From the NCBI GenBank assembly GCA_035048495.1, contig CM068546.1, forward strand, positions 17,428,435 to 17,492,434: a DNA stretch of 64,000 nucleotides. The letters run 5' to 3'. The notes under the pieces were generated by a model that made no database searches, was not told where the DNA came from, and saw nothing but the letters and a program-made list of their open reading frames with translations. The translations under genes and the position numbers were made by a program. Of the stretch, positions 45,601 to 51,319 are shown in pieces. Each line of letters opens with the position of its first letter. Within the stretch, counting starts at the first letter, position 1. Source of the stretch: Euptelea pleiosperma. Taxonomy: Eukaryota > Streptophyta > Magnoliopsida > Ranunculales > Eupteleaceae.

Positions 45601-48339
45601 GGCATGAAATGGGTCGGACTCAGATCTAGGTGTATCCATATTCAAATCCAATAGCGAACAAGCTGATCCGAATCCGACAGATATCCTTTCATCTGAACCA
45701 AGACCCATATATGAGGATCCATATCTGACCCATATGGTTTGGATCTGCTACAAAATGCTATTTTGACAAGGATCCAAACCAAAAGACTGGAACTGACCCA
45801 CCCGATCCAATTGTCTATTTCAAGATTCAAACCCGAACCTGACTCGGATCAGCTCCTCAAGATTGATATTTGGCCTATTTTTAATTCGGATGATGTTTTA
45901 GAGATCCAAACTCAGAATACGGATTCGAATCAGGCCGGATCTCGGATCACAACCACCCCATTTCATTCCCTACTTACAAGTACTTACAAGAGTAAGTCCT
46001 CATCTTTGGCTTGCAAATCAACTAATTGTTGTTATTGAGGCTAACCATTGTAGCCTCCATCTTGATTCACACATGGATAAATCACTGAACACCAAGGCCT
46101 TACTTTTCTTTCCATGTATGAGTCAAGGATTTTTTAATTGATCCTCAAGATGCAATACAAAGAAACACAAAAATACAGAAGTGAAACCATACAAAAACAC
46201 AATCAAATCTTTATGTAAAAAGCTTTCGATGTGAAGGGAGAAACCAAGGGGCAGATCAGAATCTGCTATGATTCAAAGGCACATGCAAAGATGTCTCCTC
46301 AAGATAGATTTGTAATAAGCTTGAGGGATCATAAAAAGAAAATCTGGTGTTTAAAATGTCCAAATAAAGTACCAATGCAAGTAATCTTCCCCCCTCAAAA
46401 TTCTTCCAAACAAGCCCCTTACCATTGTTGATGCTGTTGGATAATAACTCTTGTCATCTCACCAGTGAAGTACAAAATACTTAGGTTGCAACCTTCTTGA
46501 TAGATGAGAGAACCAAATTAGTGGTTGGAATATGCCAATTGGCCATTGTGGAGACAAAAAGAGCTACCCATTCAACTTCTTCTCTTTCTGATTTTTTTAC
46601 CAAAGGGAGAAAACTATTAACCAACCACAAGGAACAAAAAAAGGTATTAAAGTGCATGGGAAGGAGAGAAGTACTAATGTCCCACACACACTCCTTCCAA
46701 AACAGGGTAGTTGAAACTTTCTAAGGATGTCAACCCACCTAATGAAACTGAACTCCCACACACAACCAACAGCATTCCCAAATATTTGAGATCGGGAAGG
46801 GGATCATAGAACCACCCATGAAGACTTTGTAGGAGAGACTGAAGTAATGCCCCTTTATGACAACATTTCCAAACCTGAGCATCCTTATGAATTGAAATTA
46901 AGATTTCCTCCAAACAGTTGAAGATATTAAGGAAATTTACCATCTCTGTCCTTAAGATTTTTAGAATTTATCAGCATTTATTTTTAACTTCCATCAAGAA
47001 TGTAAATTGGGGTATAAAAAATCTTGGAGGTCTGACCCAAGCTCTTTTATTGGGGAACAAGTAGCTGCTATACCCATGTATTGTTGTTTTTTTCCTCATA
47101 CTGTTTTACATAGTGGAAGATAATTGCATATGGATTAAATATATTTTCTCGTCATCATTTATACAACCAAAGCATGCGTAACTGCATTTGTAAGTGAATT
47201 TATGTTGTAGATTGGAGCGAAAATCTTATAATTTTTTGAAGAAATCATAGAGGAATATGAATTTTCATTTTTCTATTCTTAAGCTCTTTTGTGCGGATGG
47301 AAAGTGTCCTTATAGCCAAGTTAACAAGGATGGCTAAACAAGGTATGATCCCTCATATGCCTAACAGGTGCATGCTTATGAGCGGATGAATAGAGTGTAT
47401 AACTACACGTTGGATCCATGTGGACCTGTTTACATAACAGTAGGAGATGGTGGAAACATTGAGAATGTCGATATTGAGCACGCAGATGATCCTGGAAAAT
47501 GTCCTTCCACTGGTGACAACATACCGGAATTTGGAGGGGTATGCCATTTGAATTTTTCTTCTGGCCATGCAAAAGGCAGGTTTTGTTGGGATAAACAACC
47601 TGAGTGGAGTGCATTTAGAGAAAGCAGCTTTGGGCATGGAATACTAGAGGTATATTCTGATTCTGTTATATCATGTCATCGTTCAAGTCTAAACATGGTA
47701 ATTAAATGTCTCTTAACATATACTACAAATTTTCCTTTCTTAAAAACAGGACAATAGAACATTTACCCCCTTAAATGACAGGACCCTGGAGACAATGGGT
47801 ATTTTAGTGTTAATCTTTAGGTCCTTGTTATTTAAAGGGAAGAATGCCATCTTTGTGTGTGCATGTGCATGCTACACGGCAACAAAGGAATTGGCAGAGG
47901 TTTAAATGTCTATGAAGTCGTATAATTTTTGAAATATTAGTTCACAATAAAGATAATGCAAAGATCTATTTCTACAAATATGTTATACTGGAAATATATG
48001 CAAAAACATATTTACAAATATCAAGTAAAAGATTCACACTTCTTCCTGCTACTTTTGTCAATGTGTGCTGGTCCATCATTGCACTCTTTTTCCTGCAAAA
48101 TGGACTGAAAGTCGTAGCTACAATGGGTCAAAAATTTAGTGTGTCAATCAGTTGTAATCTCCCTATCTTCATTTATGTATTTCTTTCTGCAGGTTATGAA
48201 TACCACATATGCCTTGTGGACTTGGCACAGGAATCAGGATACTTACAAGGAAAACAGTCATGGTGATCAAATATACGTAGTACGGCAGCCTGAACTGTGC
48301 TCAACAACCATGAAATCTGTTGATTTTATGAACGGGTAA
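15383..48339 (+). CDS. PAP15: Purple acid phosphatase / phytase, PAP15-type, seven exons
   Basis: Secreted binuclear metallophosphatase that releases phosphate from phytate and other monoesters; in Arabidopsis PAP15 is a phytase tied to phosphate and ascorbate supply. Spliced CDS: 15383-15647, 15744-15935, 18635-18971, 21132-21349, 21503-21693, 47368-47649, 48193-48339, giving 543 aa (Arabidopsis PAP15 is about 530). All junctions are GT-AG and in phase. Residues 1-24 form a signal peptide. All seven metal ligands are present: D198 (GDLG), D225 and Y228 (GDLSY), N282 (GNHE), H364 (WHPPW), H401 and H403 (GHVHAYER). Several N-x-S/T sites suggest glycosylation. No stop or frameshift was found. 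Intron 5 is 25,674 bp, full of retrotransposons, and falls between H401 and V402. The PAP15 name is by similarity recalled from the family, not by a search. Confidence 0.93.
15744..15935 (+). CDS. PAP15: PAP15 exon 2
   Basis: Acceptor tgtgtgtag. Continues the N-terminal domain through [28 protein letters not shown] and IIHHVRLEG. Donor gtaaca. Intron 1 is only 96 bp. Phase 1 at the 3' end. Confidence 0.92.
15936..16949. other. Intron 2, first part
   Basis: AT-rich intron sequence without recognisable coding or repeat structure. The rest of intron 2 (to 18634) holds the two opposed LINE fragments listed separately. Confidence 0.5.
16950..17200 (-). mobile_element. RTE-type LINE 3' end fragment in intron 2
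   Basis: Read on the minus strand it ends with a run resembling 'ccaaatagttgggatgaggc', the usual 3' tail of plant RTE-type LINEs, preceded by a decayed RGRPK-like C-terminus of the reverse-transcriptase ORF. Stops and frameshifts are present. It lies in intron 2 of the phosphatase gene. Confidence 0.6.
17860..18215 (+). mobile_element. RTE-type LINE ORF C-terminus in intron 2
   Basis: Encodes [13 protein letters not shown], then [10 protein letters not shown] and, after a stop, residues like [12 protein letters not shown], matching the end of LINE polyproteins (RWFGH...RGRPK...W...DL...ALDR..WR). It is followed by a degraded 'cccataccattgggaaaaag' tail. It is 5'-truncated, as LINE copies usually are. 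Confidence 0.75.
18635..18971 (+). CDS. PAP15: PAP15 exon 3
   Basis: Acceptor ttcttgtag. Starts [13 protein letters not shown], then enters the catalytic domain with IAIVGDLG (D198) and [11 protein letters not shown] (D225, Y228), and ends [10 protein letters not shown]. Donor gtaatc. Phase 2 at the 3' end. Confidence 0.92.
19248..19355 (+). repeat. Tandem duplication in intron 3, 54-bp unit
   Basis: attagaaaccttgaaag begins both units (19248 and 19302), each followed by a similar 'gatttttctg/gatttctctg...attgg' stretch. The two units differ at several positions. The remainder of intron 3 (18972-21131) is AT-rich and shows nothing else I can name. Confidence 0.7.
21132..21349 (+). CDS. PAP15: PAP15 exon 4
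   Basis: Acceptor aatttag. Contains [11 protein letters not shown] (N282 is a bridging metal ligand) and MLGAYVDYN. Donor gtactg. Phase 1 at the 3' end. Confidence 0.92.
21503..21693 (+). CDS. PAP15: PAP15 exon 5
   Basis: Acceptor ttgcag. Contains [16 protein letters not shown] (H364) and ends FSGH, so the last codon is ligand H401. The donor gtaagt is close to consensus, which may help splicing of the 25.7-kb intron that follows. Phase 0 at the 3' end. Confidence 0.92.
21862..21911 (+). pseudogene. Decayed duplicate of the end of PAP15 exon 5
   Basis: gaacttctgtatcagtatgg and what follows match 21652-21700, the last 14 codons of exon 5 plus its donor site. Translated it gives [15 protein letters not shown] against [15 protein letters not shown] in the real exon, so the metal ligand His has become Gln; 'gtaag' follows. 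It lies 170 bp into intron 5 with no acceptor-linked open exon in front. It is a relic of a local duplication or of a former tandem gene copy. Its YQYG text is not copied from the present exon, so the duplication is old. Confidence 0.7.
21912..24079. other. Intron 5, AT-rich segment
   Basis: No gene found. It contains the short triplicate listed at 22901-22970 and a CT-rich stretch near 23240-23265. No transposon ends were defined. Confidence 0.45.
22901..22970. repeat. Triplicate palindromic 'actatttatagtaaat' motif
   Basis: The motif tactatttatagtaaat occurs three times within 70 bp, spaced about 25 bp apart, each with an internal near-palindrome (actat-ttat-agta). Confidence 0.7.
24085..24290 (-). 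repeat. TRIM-like or SINE-like repeat, copy A
   Basis: On the minus strand it reads tggtatcaaagag (close to the tRNA-Met primer site TGGTATCAGAGC), then cgggtttgagtcc (close to a tRNA B box), a G-run, and a segment beginning tgttgttgaaatgtg. Copy B (25995-26135) shares the last segment in the opposite orientation. A TRIM that lost one LTR and a tRNA-derived SINE both fit; neither is proved. Confidence 0.4.
24600..24895 (+). other. Unrecognised, possibly coding remnant split by the hAT element
   Basis: Short open stretches on both sides of the hAT insertion (24600-24887 and 25869-25990) read as one low-complexity acidic tail, with 'GGEIDD' duplicated about 60 bp apart on the right side. This may be a transposase C-terminus, but no domain was recognised. 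Confidence 0.25.
24896..25860. mobile_element. hAT-type non-autonomous element, 965 bp
   Basis: Left end TAGGATTGTCAA, right end TTGACACACCTA, flanked by a perfect 8-bp target duplication ctatcacc (24888-24895 and 25861-25868). Both subterminal regions are packed with 'ggccctagcc' and 'agggccggg' repeats, the usual subterminal transposase-binding arrangement. No transposase frame. The interior has an AT-rich filler. Confidence 0.85.
25995..26135 (+). repeat. TRIM-like or SINE-like repeat, copy B
   Basis: Inverse complement of part of copy A (24085-24215): gtgtgttgtttgcctatgtgg, gttagacccgtagaccc, cctctaatagcttaa. The opposed copies bracket about 1.8 kb. They could be the ends of one larger element or two separate insertions. 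Confidence 0.4.
26419..27266. mobile_element. Element with GTAGTCAAGGCGC-type inverted ends
   Basis: Left gtagtcaaggcgcacgcctc and right gcgcctttaactac are imperfect inverse complements, each with 'ggcgc' and 'cgcctca' repeats inside. The interior at about 26690-26940 has an acidic, Ser/Arg-rich reading with stops ([16 protein letters not shown]) that may be a transposase tail. No target duplication was found. A hAT relative is my best guess. Confidence 0.4.
27316..28240 (+). mobile_element. Left LTR of a Ty3/gypsy chromovirus remnant
   Basis: Starts TGATGCGGACATC and ends CCGTACCA, followed by a tRNA-Met-type primer site at 28244-28255. It matches 41360-42041 along its length except for the MITE at 27589-27882. 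Direction is plus, the same as the host gene. Confidence 0.75.
27589..27882 (+). mobile_element. hAT-type MITE 'TTTCG', copy 1
   Basis: 294 bp with ends CAAGGTTTAAAATTTCG and CGAAATTTTAAACCATG, flanked by gggtgttt (27581-27588) and gggtattt (27883-27890), an 8-bp duplication with one change. The related LTR at 41360-42041 has gggtgtttagaattatt at the same place, an empty site. Both arms are rich in 'gaaacgaaac'/'gtttcgtttc'. Confidence 0.9.
28244..28255 (+). other. Primer binding site (initiator tRNA-Met type)
   Basis: tggtatcagagc, three bases after the LTR end, is the canonical plant tRNA-Met primer site. Confidence 0.85.
28367..29045 (+). pseudogene. Gypsy Gag remnant
   Basis: Starts [19 protein letters not shown], then after a frameshift reads [18 protein letters not shown] and the rest of a typical Ty3/gypsy Gag (Retrotrans_gag) fold. 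Downstream is a repeat-rich acidic region (ESTxxPxE motifs) with stops in the original frame. It is cut off at 29046 by copia element 1. RT, RNase H and most of integrase are missing from this element. Confidence 0.7.
29051..29260 (-). repeat. 3' LTR of copia element 1
   Basis: 210 bp. On the plus strand it runs agttgaattg...tctgataaca and is followed by ctccccctcaag, the complement of the polypurine tract. It matches 40388-40588. Confidence 0.9.
29261..31494 (-). pseudogene. Copia element 1 pol remnant: RNase H, RT, part of integrase
   Basis: On the minus strand, from right to left: integrase C-terminal half ([38 protein letters not shown]), RT entry region ([38 protein letters not shown]), RT thumb and RNase H ([38 protein letters not shown]). 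It is broken by several stops and frameshifts, and part of the RT palm is unreadable. The protein text is close to that of element 2, so they belong to one family; this copy is the older. Confidence 0.85.
31503..31783 (-). mobile_element. hAT-type MITE 'TTTCG', copy 2
   Basis: 281 bp, opposite orientation to copy 1. Ends CATGGTTTAAAATTTCG and CGAAATTTTAAACCTTG, perfect 8-bp duplication ctttggag (31495-31502 and 31784-31791). It interrupts the integrase part of copia element 1. The ends match the hAT consensus (C/T)A(A/G)NG. Confidence 0.92.
31792..32690 (-). pseudogene. Copia element 1 integrase and protease remnant
   Basis: Minus strand: protease-adjacent [12 protein letters not shown] (near 32700), then [14 protein letters not shown] (zinc-binding end of integrase), [13 protein letters not shown], where the usual catalytic Asp is Asn, and [18 protein letters not shown]. 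Frameshifts separate the pieces. Confidence 0.8.
32691..34050 (-). pseudogene. Copia element 1 Gag remnant
   Basis: Minus strand: [30 protein letters not shown] and later [16 protein letters not shown] Pro/Ser-rich text match the Gag of element 2. Several frame breaks. The stretch from about 34050 to 34378 is its untranslated leader, up to the insertion point of element 2. Confidence 0.75.
34379..34601 (-). repeat. 3' LTR of copia element 2
   Basis: 223 bp, plus strand agttgaatta...tctgataaca. It matches 39847-40053 with small length differences in the GA-rich tract near 34430. Confidence 0.9.
34609..36345 (-). CDS. Copia element 2 reverse transcriptase and RNase H
   Basis: 578 codons open on the minus strand. 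Order: [19 protein letters not shown] (RT entry, near residue 97), [28 protein letters not shown] (first catalytic Asp), [21 protein letters not shown] (YIDD active site, near residue 265), [13 protein letters not shown], then RNase H with [32 protein letters not shown] and [10 protein letters not shown]. The listed first Met is not a natural start; the product would be part of a Gag-Pol polyprotein. The stop codon TGA (34609-34611) lies inside the polypurine tract. No lesion is seen in this part. Confidence 0.9.
   Translation of the reverse strand: MVPSLDPSNPPSLSIPDIPLSTDDSNLSIAIRKGTRSCTQHPLSNFISYDALSPSYRAFVTSVSTIPIPSSVAEGLAHPSWKAAMVEEMKALDKNKTWELVDLPRGKKPVGCRWVFTVKYKADGSVEKYKARLVAKGYTQTYGIDYVETFAPVAKMNSIKVLLSLAANHAWPLHQLDVKNAFLHGDLHEEVYMVPPPGFTPPGHSSRVYRLRKALYGLKQSPRAWFERFTLAVKKLGYTQSPADHTLFVKHVGKSTALIVYIDDIILTGNDAEEVTKLKNHLAGEFETKDLGSLKYFLGIEVARSNQGIFISLRKYILDLLKDSGKLGAKPVETPIEQNHQLADSSNEPLQDVGGFQQLVGRLIYLSLTRPDIAYAVNVISQYMHSPREIHLEAAHKILRYLKSAPGRGLLFQKNDHMRVESHTDADWAGAKDDRRSTSGYCTFVGGNLVTWRSKKQPVVARSNAEAEFRAMAHGLCEMLWLKKLVSELGFPVVGSVSLYCDNKAAISIAHNPVQHDRAKHIEVDRHFIREKIVSGEVCTPFVKTDEQVADVFTKGVPSWQLHKCLCKLGMRDIYAPT
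36380..37789 (-). pseudogene. Copia element 2 protease end and integrase, interrupted
   Basis: Minus strand from 37789: HMTGMSSL just after the protease [11 protein letters not shown] (H of the HHCC finger), [18 protein letters not shown] (CxxC), [13 protein letters not shown] (catalytic Asp) and [10 protein letters not shown] (second Asp). A stop at the conserved TPQQNG follows (near 36956, CAA to TAA), then the frame from 36928 ([34 protein letters not shown]) ends by frameshift at 36380. Confidence 0.88.
37817..39017 (-). pseudogene. Copia element 2 Gag, one break near 38772
   Basis: Minus strand. N-terminus [18 protein letters not shown] then [19 protein letters not shown] (Gag of LTR copia type). 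After a frame break it continues [42 protein letters not shown] and a Ser/Pro-rich tail. The knuckle reads [16 protein letters not shown], where the second Cys of CCHC is Tyr. A UAG replaces the residue just before the protease motif (near 37818). Confidence 0.85.
39018..39846 (-). other. Leader of copia element 2
   Basis: Untranslated leader between the 5' LTR (39847-40053) and the Gag ATG. It contains tgacgtca near 39724 and 'gatgatgtcatcacc' near 39743. The primer site on the plus strand is ggctctgatacta at 39834-39846. Confidence 0.65.
39847..40053 (-). repeat. 5' LTR of copia element 2
   Basis: 207 bp. Ends with ctgataata where the other LTRs have ctgataaca, so one terminal base has mutated. 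The gtaaa duplication follows. Confidence 0.88.
40091..40320 (-). repeat. 115-bp tandem duplication in the leader of copia element 1
   Basis: Units start aaaaatcaccaaa at 40091 and 40206 and differ at few positions. Each contains the palindrome gctgacgtcagc (bZIP/CRE-type ACGT core) and a 'gccgtacggc'-type palindrome, degraded in unit 2. Confidence 0.85.
40388..40588 (-). repeat. 5' LTR of copia element 1
   Basis: 201 bp. On the plus strand it is preceded directly by ggctctgatacca (40375-40387), the complement of the primer site, so LTR and primer site abut at CT|TGG on the element strand. Confidence 0.9.
40594..41359 (+). pseudogene. Chromovirus integrase C-terminus and chromodomain remnant
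   Basis: Continues the gypsy remnant right of copia element 1. It reads [18 protein letters not shown], the usual integrase C-terminal motif before the chromodomain, then after shifts [13 protein letters not shown], the chromodomain hallmark, and further decayed text. This places the element among the chromoviruses. The right LTR follows at 41360. Confidence 0.75.
41360..42041 (+). mobile_element. Right LTR of the chromovirus remnant
   Basis: Starts TGATGCGTACATC and matches 27316-28240 (without the MITE) up to 'gtcgtacc' near 42040. The 5 bp after this point do not match ttgag at 27311-27315, so the end here is uncertain or the two LTRs come from different insertions. A short tandem of 'cttggtgcgaatccaagct' lies near 41757-41792. 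Confidence 0.7.
42042..42375. other. Unassigned, possibly more LTR or leader sequence
   Basis: AT-rich, no coding sequence recognised. 'ttaataaatttatttgcttaaatc' resembles LTR R/U5 sequence, so it may be an extension of the LTR that the left copy lacks. Confidence 0.35.
42380..42805 (+). pseudogene. Copia RT-RNase H fragment
   Basis: Plus strand. [11 protein letters not shown], then after a stop [57 protein letters not shown] and FIGGNLVS: the linker and start of RNase H of a copia polyprotein. It differs in text and direction from copia elements 1 and 2, so it is a separate, older insertion. No LTRs found. Confidence 0.85.
42806..43332. other. Intron 5, no gene seen
   Basis: Includes a poly(A) run at about 42918-42936 directly after decayed sequence. 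Otherwise nothing assigned. Confidence 0.4.
43341..43461. mobile_element. 121-bp hAT-type MITE
   Basis: Ends ctatgttacc and ggtaacatag are perfect inverse complements, flanked by a perfect 8-bp duplication cttgtagg (43333-43340 and 43462-43469). The interior has 'gtatccgtgttgg' and 'catgtcgtgtcgggt' motifs. Related 'gtgtcagtgtccgacacg' text lies nearby at 43570 and 44790, suggesting older relatives. Confidence 0.88.
43753..44699. mobile_element. 947-bp hAT-type element carrying promoter-like sequence
   Basis: Ends TAGTCCTATCAATGGATA and the inverse of TAGGGCTGTCAACGGATA, flanked by a perfect 8-bp duplication ttaaaatc (43745-43752 and 44700-44707). Both subterminal zones are full of 'attcggatatccg' repeats. 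The middle (about 43925-44510) differs in character: atataaaacc at 43971 (TATA-like), aaccctaaccct near 43995 (telo-box-like), CT-rich leader-like sequence. It may be captured host DNA. Confidence 0.82.
44708..45169. other. Intron 5, decayed repeat text only
   Basis: Contains 'gacacatgaatacgac' and 'gtgtctgacacgg', related to the small MITE at 43341. No gene. Confidence 0.4.
45170..45600 (-). pseudogene. Copia Gag fragment
   Basis: Minus strand reads [18 protein letters not shown], typical of the 'VW.KL...Y' segment of copia Gag (UBN2-type), followed by LKIKEGS-like and FGTGW-like pieces with stops. A further isolated insertion in intron 5. Confidence 0.6.
45601..47367. other. Intron 5, right end
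   Basis: 45610-45960 is rich in 'gatcc', 'ccgaacc' and 'cggat' repeats like decayed subterminal hAT sequence. 46060-47367 shows no recognised gene; some minus-strand text near 46490-46930 could be a very old LINE, but I do not claim it. Exon 6 follows. Confidence 0.4.
47368..47649 (+). CDS. PAP15: PAP15 exon 6
   Basis: Acceptor cctaacag. Starts VHAYERMNR (H403), then [12 protein letters not shown] and [19 protein letters not shown], the usual C-terminal signature of plant PAPs. Donor gtatat. Phase 0 at both ends. Confidence 0.92.
48193..48339 (+). CDS. PAP15: PAP15 exon 7
   Basis: Acceptor ttctgcag. Codes [16 protein letters not shown] and [14 protein letters not shown], then a short unconserved tail of 12 residues to a TAA stop at 48337-48339. 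The tail is slightly longer than I recall for the Arabidopsis protein. Confidence 0.9.
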   Translation, partial: VMNTTYALWTWHRNQDTYKENSHGDQIYVVRQPELCSTTMKSVDFMNG

Positions 48340-49778
48340 CCTAAGAATTGACAGGTTTATTTTAATGTTATCAATTGCATAAGATTTCCATTGAGGAAGA
48401 GCTTATGATATCAACCACAACAGCATTATTAACGAAAGGTGTATTTGCATCTTTTGTAGTTATTAATATCCTACGCTCATTATTCAAGGTGAGAAAGGAT
48501 CCAATTACTTACCTACTTAGGAGATCTATCGTGCCCAAAGTTGATATGGACACTTTTCTGGGCTGTTGGCCATTTTGGTCCGATGTTCAATGGAATGCAT
48601 AGATCATATGATGCAATTATCAGCAACCTACCATGTTAATTGTTGGGTGAGGAAGATCTACAAGGTGTCGCATTTGGTGGGTTTCGTACTGATACAGTTG
48701 TGCTAGATAATGTTTGGCCAATTCATTAGTAAGTGATTTCTCCTTCTCTCTTTATTTGTAGAGGAAAAAAAAAAGAGAACATTCTTTAGTAGTTTCATGT
48801 CTCCAAAGATTATGTAGGGGGAAGTCTATACTTCCTCTGCAGCTAGAATAATGGTATGACAAAGTAAGAGATAAAACTCTGATCACTATCGGAGTTGGGA
48901 TTTCGTGTAGGAAAATTCAGGGAAAACAGCTCCTGCAAGGTGGTTTTTAAGCCATCTGTATATTTTCAAAGGAATTCAAGAGTCTAAATGAAAATCTTTT
49001 ATCTAATAATTAGTCTCCTTTTCAATGATCTCTTAACAACTATTTATAAGAAAATAAAATCCTAAAAAATAAGGACTTAACAAATCTCAGATCAGTAAAT
49101 CTACAGTCAGTCTTAAAACACTATTTCGAGGCCAATTTGTTTAAAATTAGTTGTAGATTTTGTATAGGGATCTCTAATACATTTTTTCAATTGGGTACTT
49201 GAGTGATCTGCCTCTAAAAAAAATGACTTTCTCCAGGCCTGATGAGAGAGCTTCGACTATTCGTTGCAGTTTCATCCTTGATCATCAACTACTTGATTTA
49301 GAGAGGTTTACTAGTTTGGGCTGTATCTTTTGTCCTGATTAGTGAAGAGCCCCTTGAATTTGATATGGAGCACTGCGTTTCCTCTGAATCTTATTTTGGT
49401 GGATTTTTCGACGCCCTCTTTTGATCACTAGAATAGATCTTATTGATATGAAACATTTCAAAATAGACCACAAGAATGGATTATAGCTTGTAGAAGCATT
49501 TGCATAGTTGTTACCGATTGTGAATGCTTTCAGATGGCAAACAAACGAACCATACAAAGGCTGTTTCCTTCTTCAAGGAAACGATGAATAACTTAGTACA
49601 TTTGGCAAAATATCCGTGGAATACTCGGTTAAACATGAATTTCGTAACATGTACTTCTATTGGTAATCATTCGTGGGGAATTTTGGCATCACAAACTTGT
49701 GGTCTTTTCAACTTAGATCAATTAAGTGTGTTGTTCATTGTCATGAGCTACTGTCACTATAAATGGTTTCCAGAAAAC
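48340..49778. other. Downstream of PAP15, no gene recognised
   Basis: Holds the 3' UTR and intergenic DNA. No strong AATAAA was seen soon after the stop. Short reading frames (for example around 48375-48730) have no domain I recognise. Confidence 0.4.
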
Positions 49779-49783
49779 TTGAT

Positions 49784-50132
49784 TGTTATGATCCAAAAGG
49801 TTAAGGCTTAAACTGTCCACACCTTTATCACCTAGCTGCTTTTGGTGTATTGCTTTGGCCCTTAACGTTTGGTATCAGAGCCAGCCCCACGTCAAGCAAC
49901 CTGAGGAAAGGGCTACCTGGTGGCTCGCTCAAAAAAGAGAAAATAGGGGTACCAGAAAAAATGCCGGGGAATCGCTCACAAAAACTGAGAAAATAGGGGT
50001 ACCTGAGTGAAAGCCACCTCAAAGTGGGCCACCGAAAGTATGGTGGAATGTTACGATCCTAAAGGTTAAAACTTAAACTTTCCGCACCTCTATTACCTAA
50101 GTGCTTTTGGTGTATTGGTTTGGGCCTTAACA
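49784..50132 (+). mobile_element. TRIM (miniature LTR retrotransposon), 349 bp
   Basis: Two 84-bp LTRs (49784-49867 and 50049-50132) starting TGTTATGATCC/TGTTACGATCC and ending CTTAACG/CTTAACA. Primer site tggtatcagagcc at 49870-49882. Perfect 5-bp target duplication ttgat at 49779-49783 and 50133-50137. The interior is 181 bp, with a 'gagaaaataggggtacc' stretch present twice. No coding capacity. It must use proteins of a copia partner. Confidence 0.93.
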
Positions 50133-50137
50133 TTGAT

Positions 50138-51073
50138 TGCAGCCCTTGAAACAGCATTGTCATCAATTGCAATTTCTACCATTGCCAGACTTCGCATCAC
50201 CGCTCGACGTTTCTGACAAAATCTTTGGACCGCCTTGCTACCATTTATGCTCGTGATTAAGTACATCTCAAGTTAGGTTTTTTTTTCAACTCCAACCCTT
50301 TTGTTTGGGTGTTGAAGATGACTTGTGTTTATGCTTTAACATCACCTATTAGGCCCAACTTATTAAGTCTTGTGGGCTTAAGTTATTATTAAGCCGGAGC
50401 CCATATATTGAAGTCCCATTATTTAGGCTCATAGACTAGGGCTCATTCCAATAGGCCTATCTGCTTAGGCCTAAGCCCGAAGTTCAGTCCCGCCCATTAG
50501 ACCTAACCCAAGAAGGAAATAAACAACCATCGTATGTAATTAAGGAATGGATCTACAGCAGAATTTTTTTTTTTTATGTTCTTCGTTACTTTCTGGAAAA
50601 TTCACTCACACACCGTCTTTTAAATCTTTCTTTAATAGGTCTTTCTATCTAGTTTTCAGATATATGTGGTGGGTCTTCAAACTCTGAGAATTAAGTTATC
50701 TGGATTTTCTACAAGACCGAGAGGTTCTGTCGGTTTTAAAAAATTCAGAAATATTGCATCTCTTTCAATCGATTTGTCTACATTCTTAGACTGGATTATT
50801 TATTTGTTCTTTTAGTGTTCTTTAATCATTTAATTACCGTTCCCAGTTAATATGGCACGTCAGGTGCGGACGTGAATTTAATAAGTTATGAATTTTTCTA
50901 AACCTAGGCACCGCATAATTGAACCAAATCGGAGCTTTCTTTCATTTTAATCGCGGCTCACCCTCGGTACTATGTGTCTTGGTTACTGACTTTGGGTTGA
51001 ATCGAGAGTCACGAGTCAGGTCCGATAGACCTGGGATTGGGGCGTGATAGTGAATGTTCCAATCATTGGCAAA
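50138..51073. other. Intergenic, possible old LTR
   Basis: 'aggcctaagcccga' and similar repeats lie at 50350-50520, with a long AT-rich stretch and GC-richer end after. It could be a solo LTR, but I found no terminal pair or target duplication. Confidence 0.3.
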
Positions 51074-51197
51074 TAAGGGTGTAAATGGGCGGGACCTTTC
51101 TTTTGGTAAATTTTGAATAGGCCCAAGCCCAAGGCCTGATCTAATTCAATTCAAATTCATGCTTGAAATCCCTAATGGTTGGCCCATTTACACCTTA
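51074..51197. mobile_element. Small inverted-repeat element, 124 bp
   Basis: Ends TAAGGGTGTAAATGGGC and GGCCCATTTACACCTTA are near-perfect inverse complements. Flanks ttggcaaa and ttagtaga match only in part, so the target duplication is eroded or this is a fragment. hAT type is likely from the ends. Confidence 0.6.
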
Positions 51198-51319
51198 TTA
51201 GTAGAAATTGTTGAGCCAGCTTTGCCACAAATTCTAGTTGATATTATTGTCAACAAACTTCTCACTACGACCTCAAGGGATTGACAAGATTCTCAAATGG
51301 GATCACCCTCTTGCTTTCA

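Noticed and set aside
46481..46943. Minus-strand frames near the right end of intron 5, considered as a LINE-1 RT remnant
   Set aside because: A few LINE-like words appear but no motif is firm enough; left as unassigned intron sequence.
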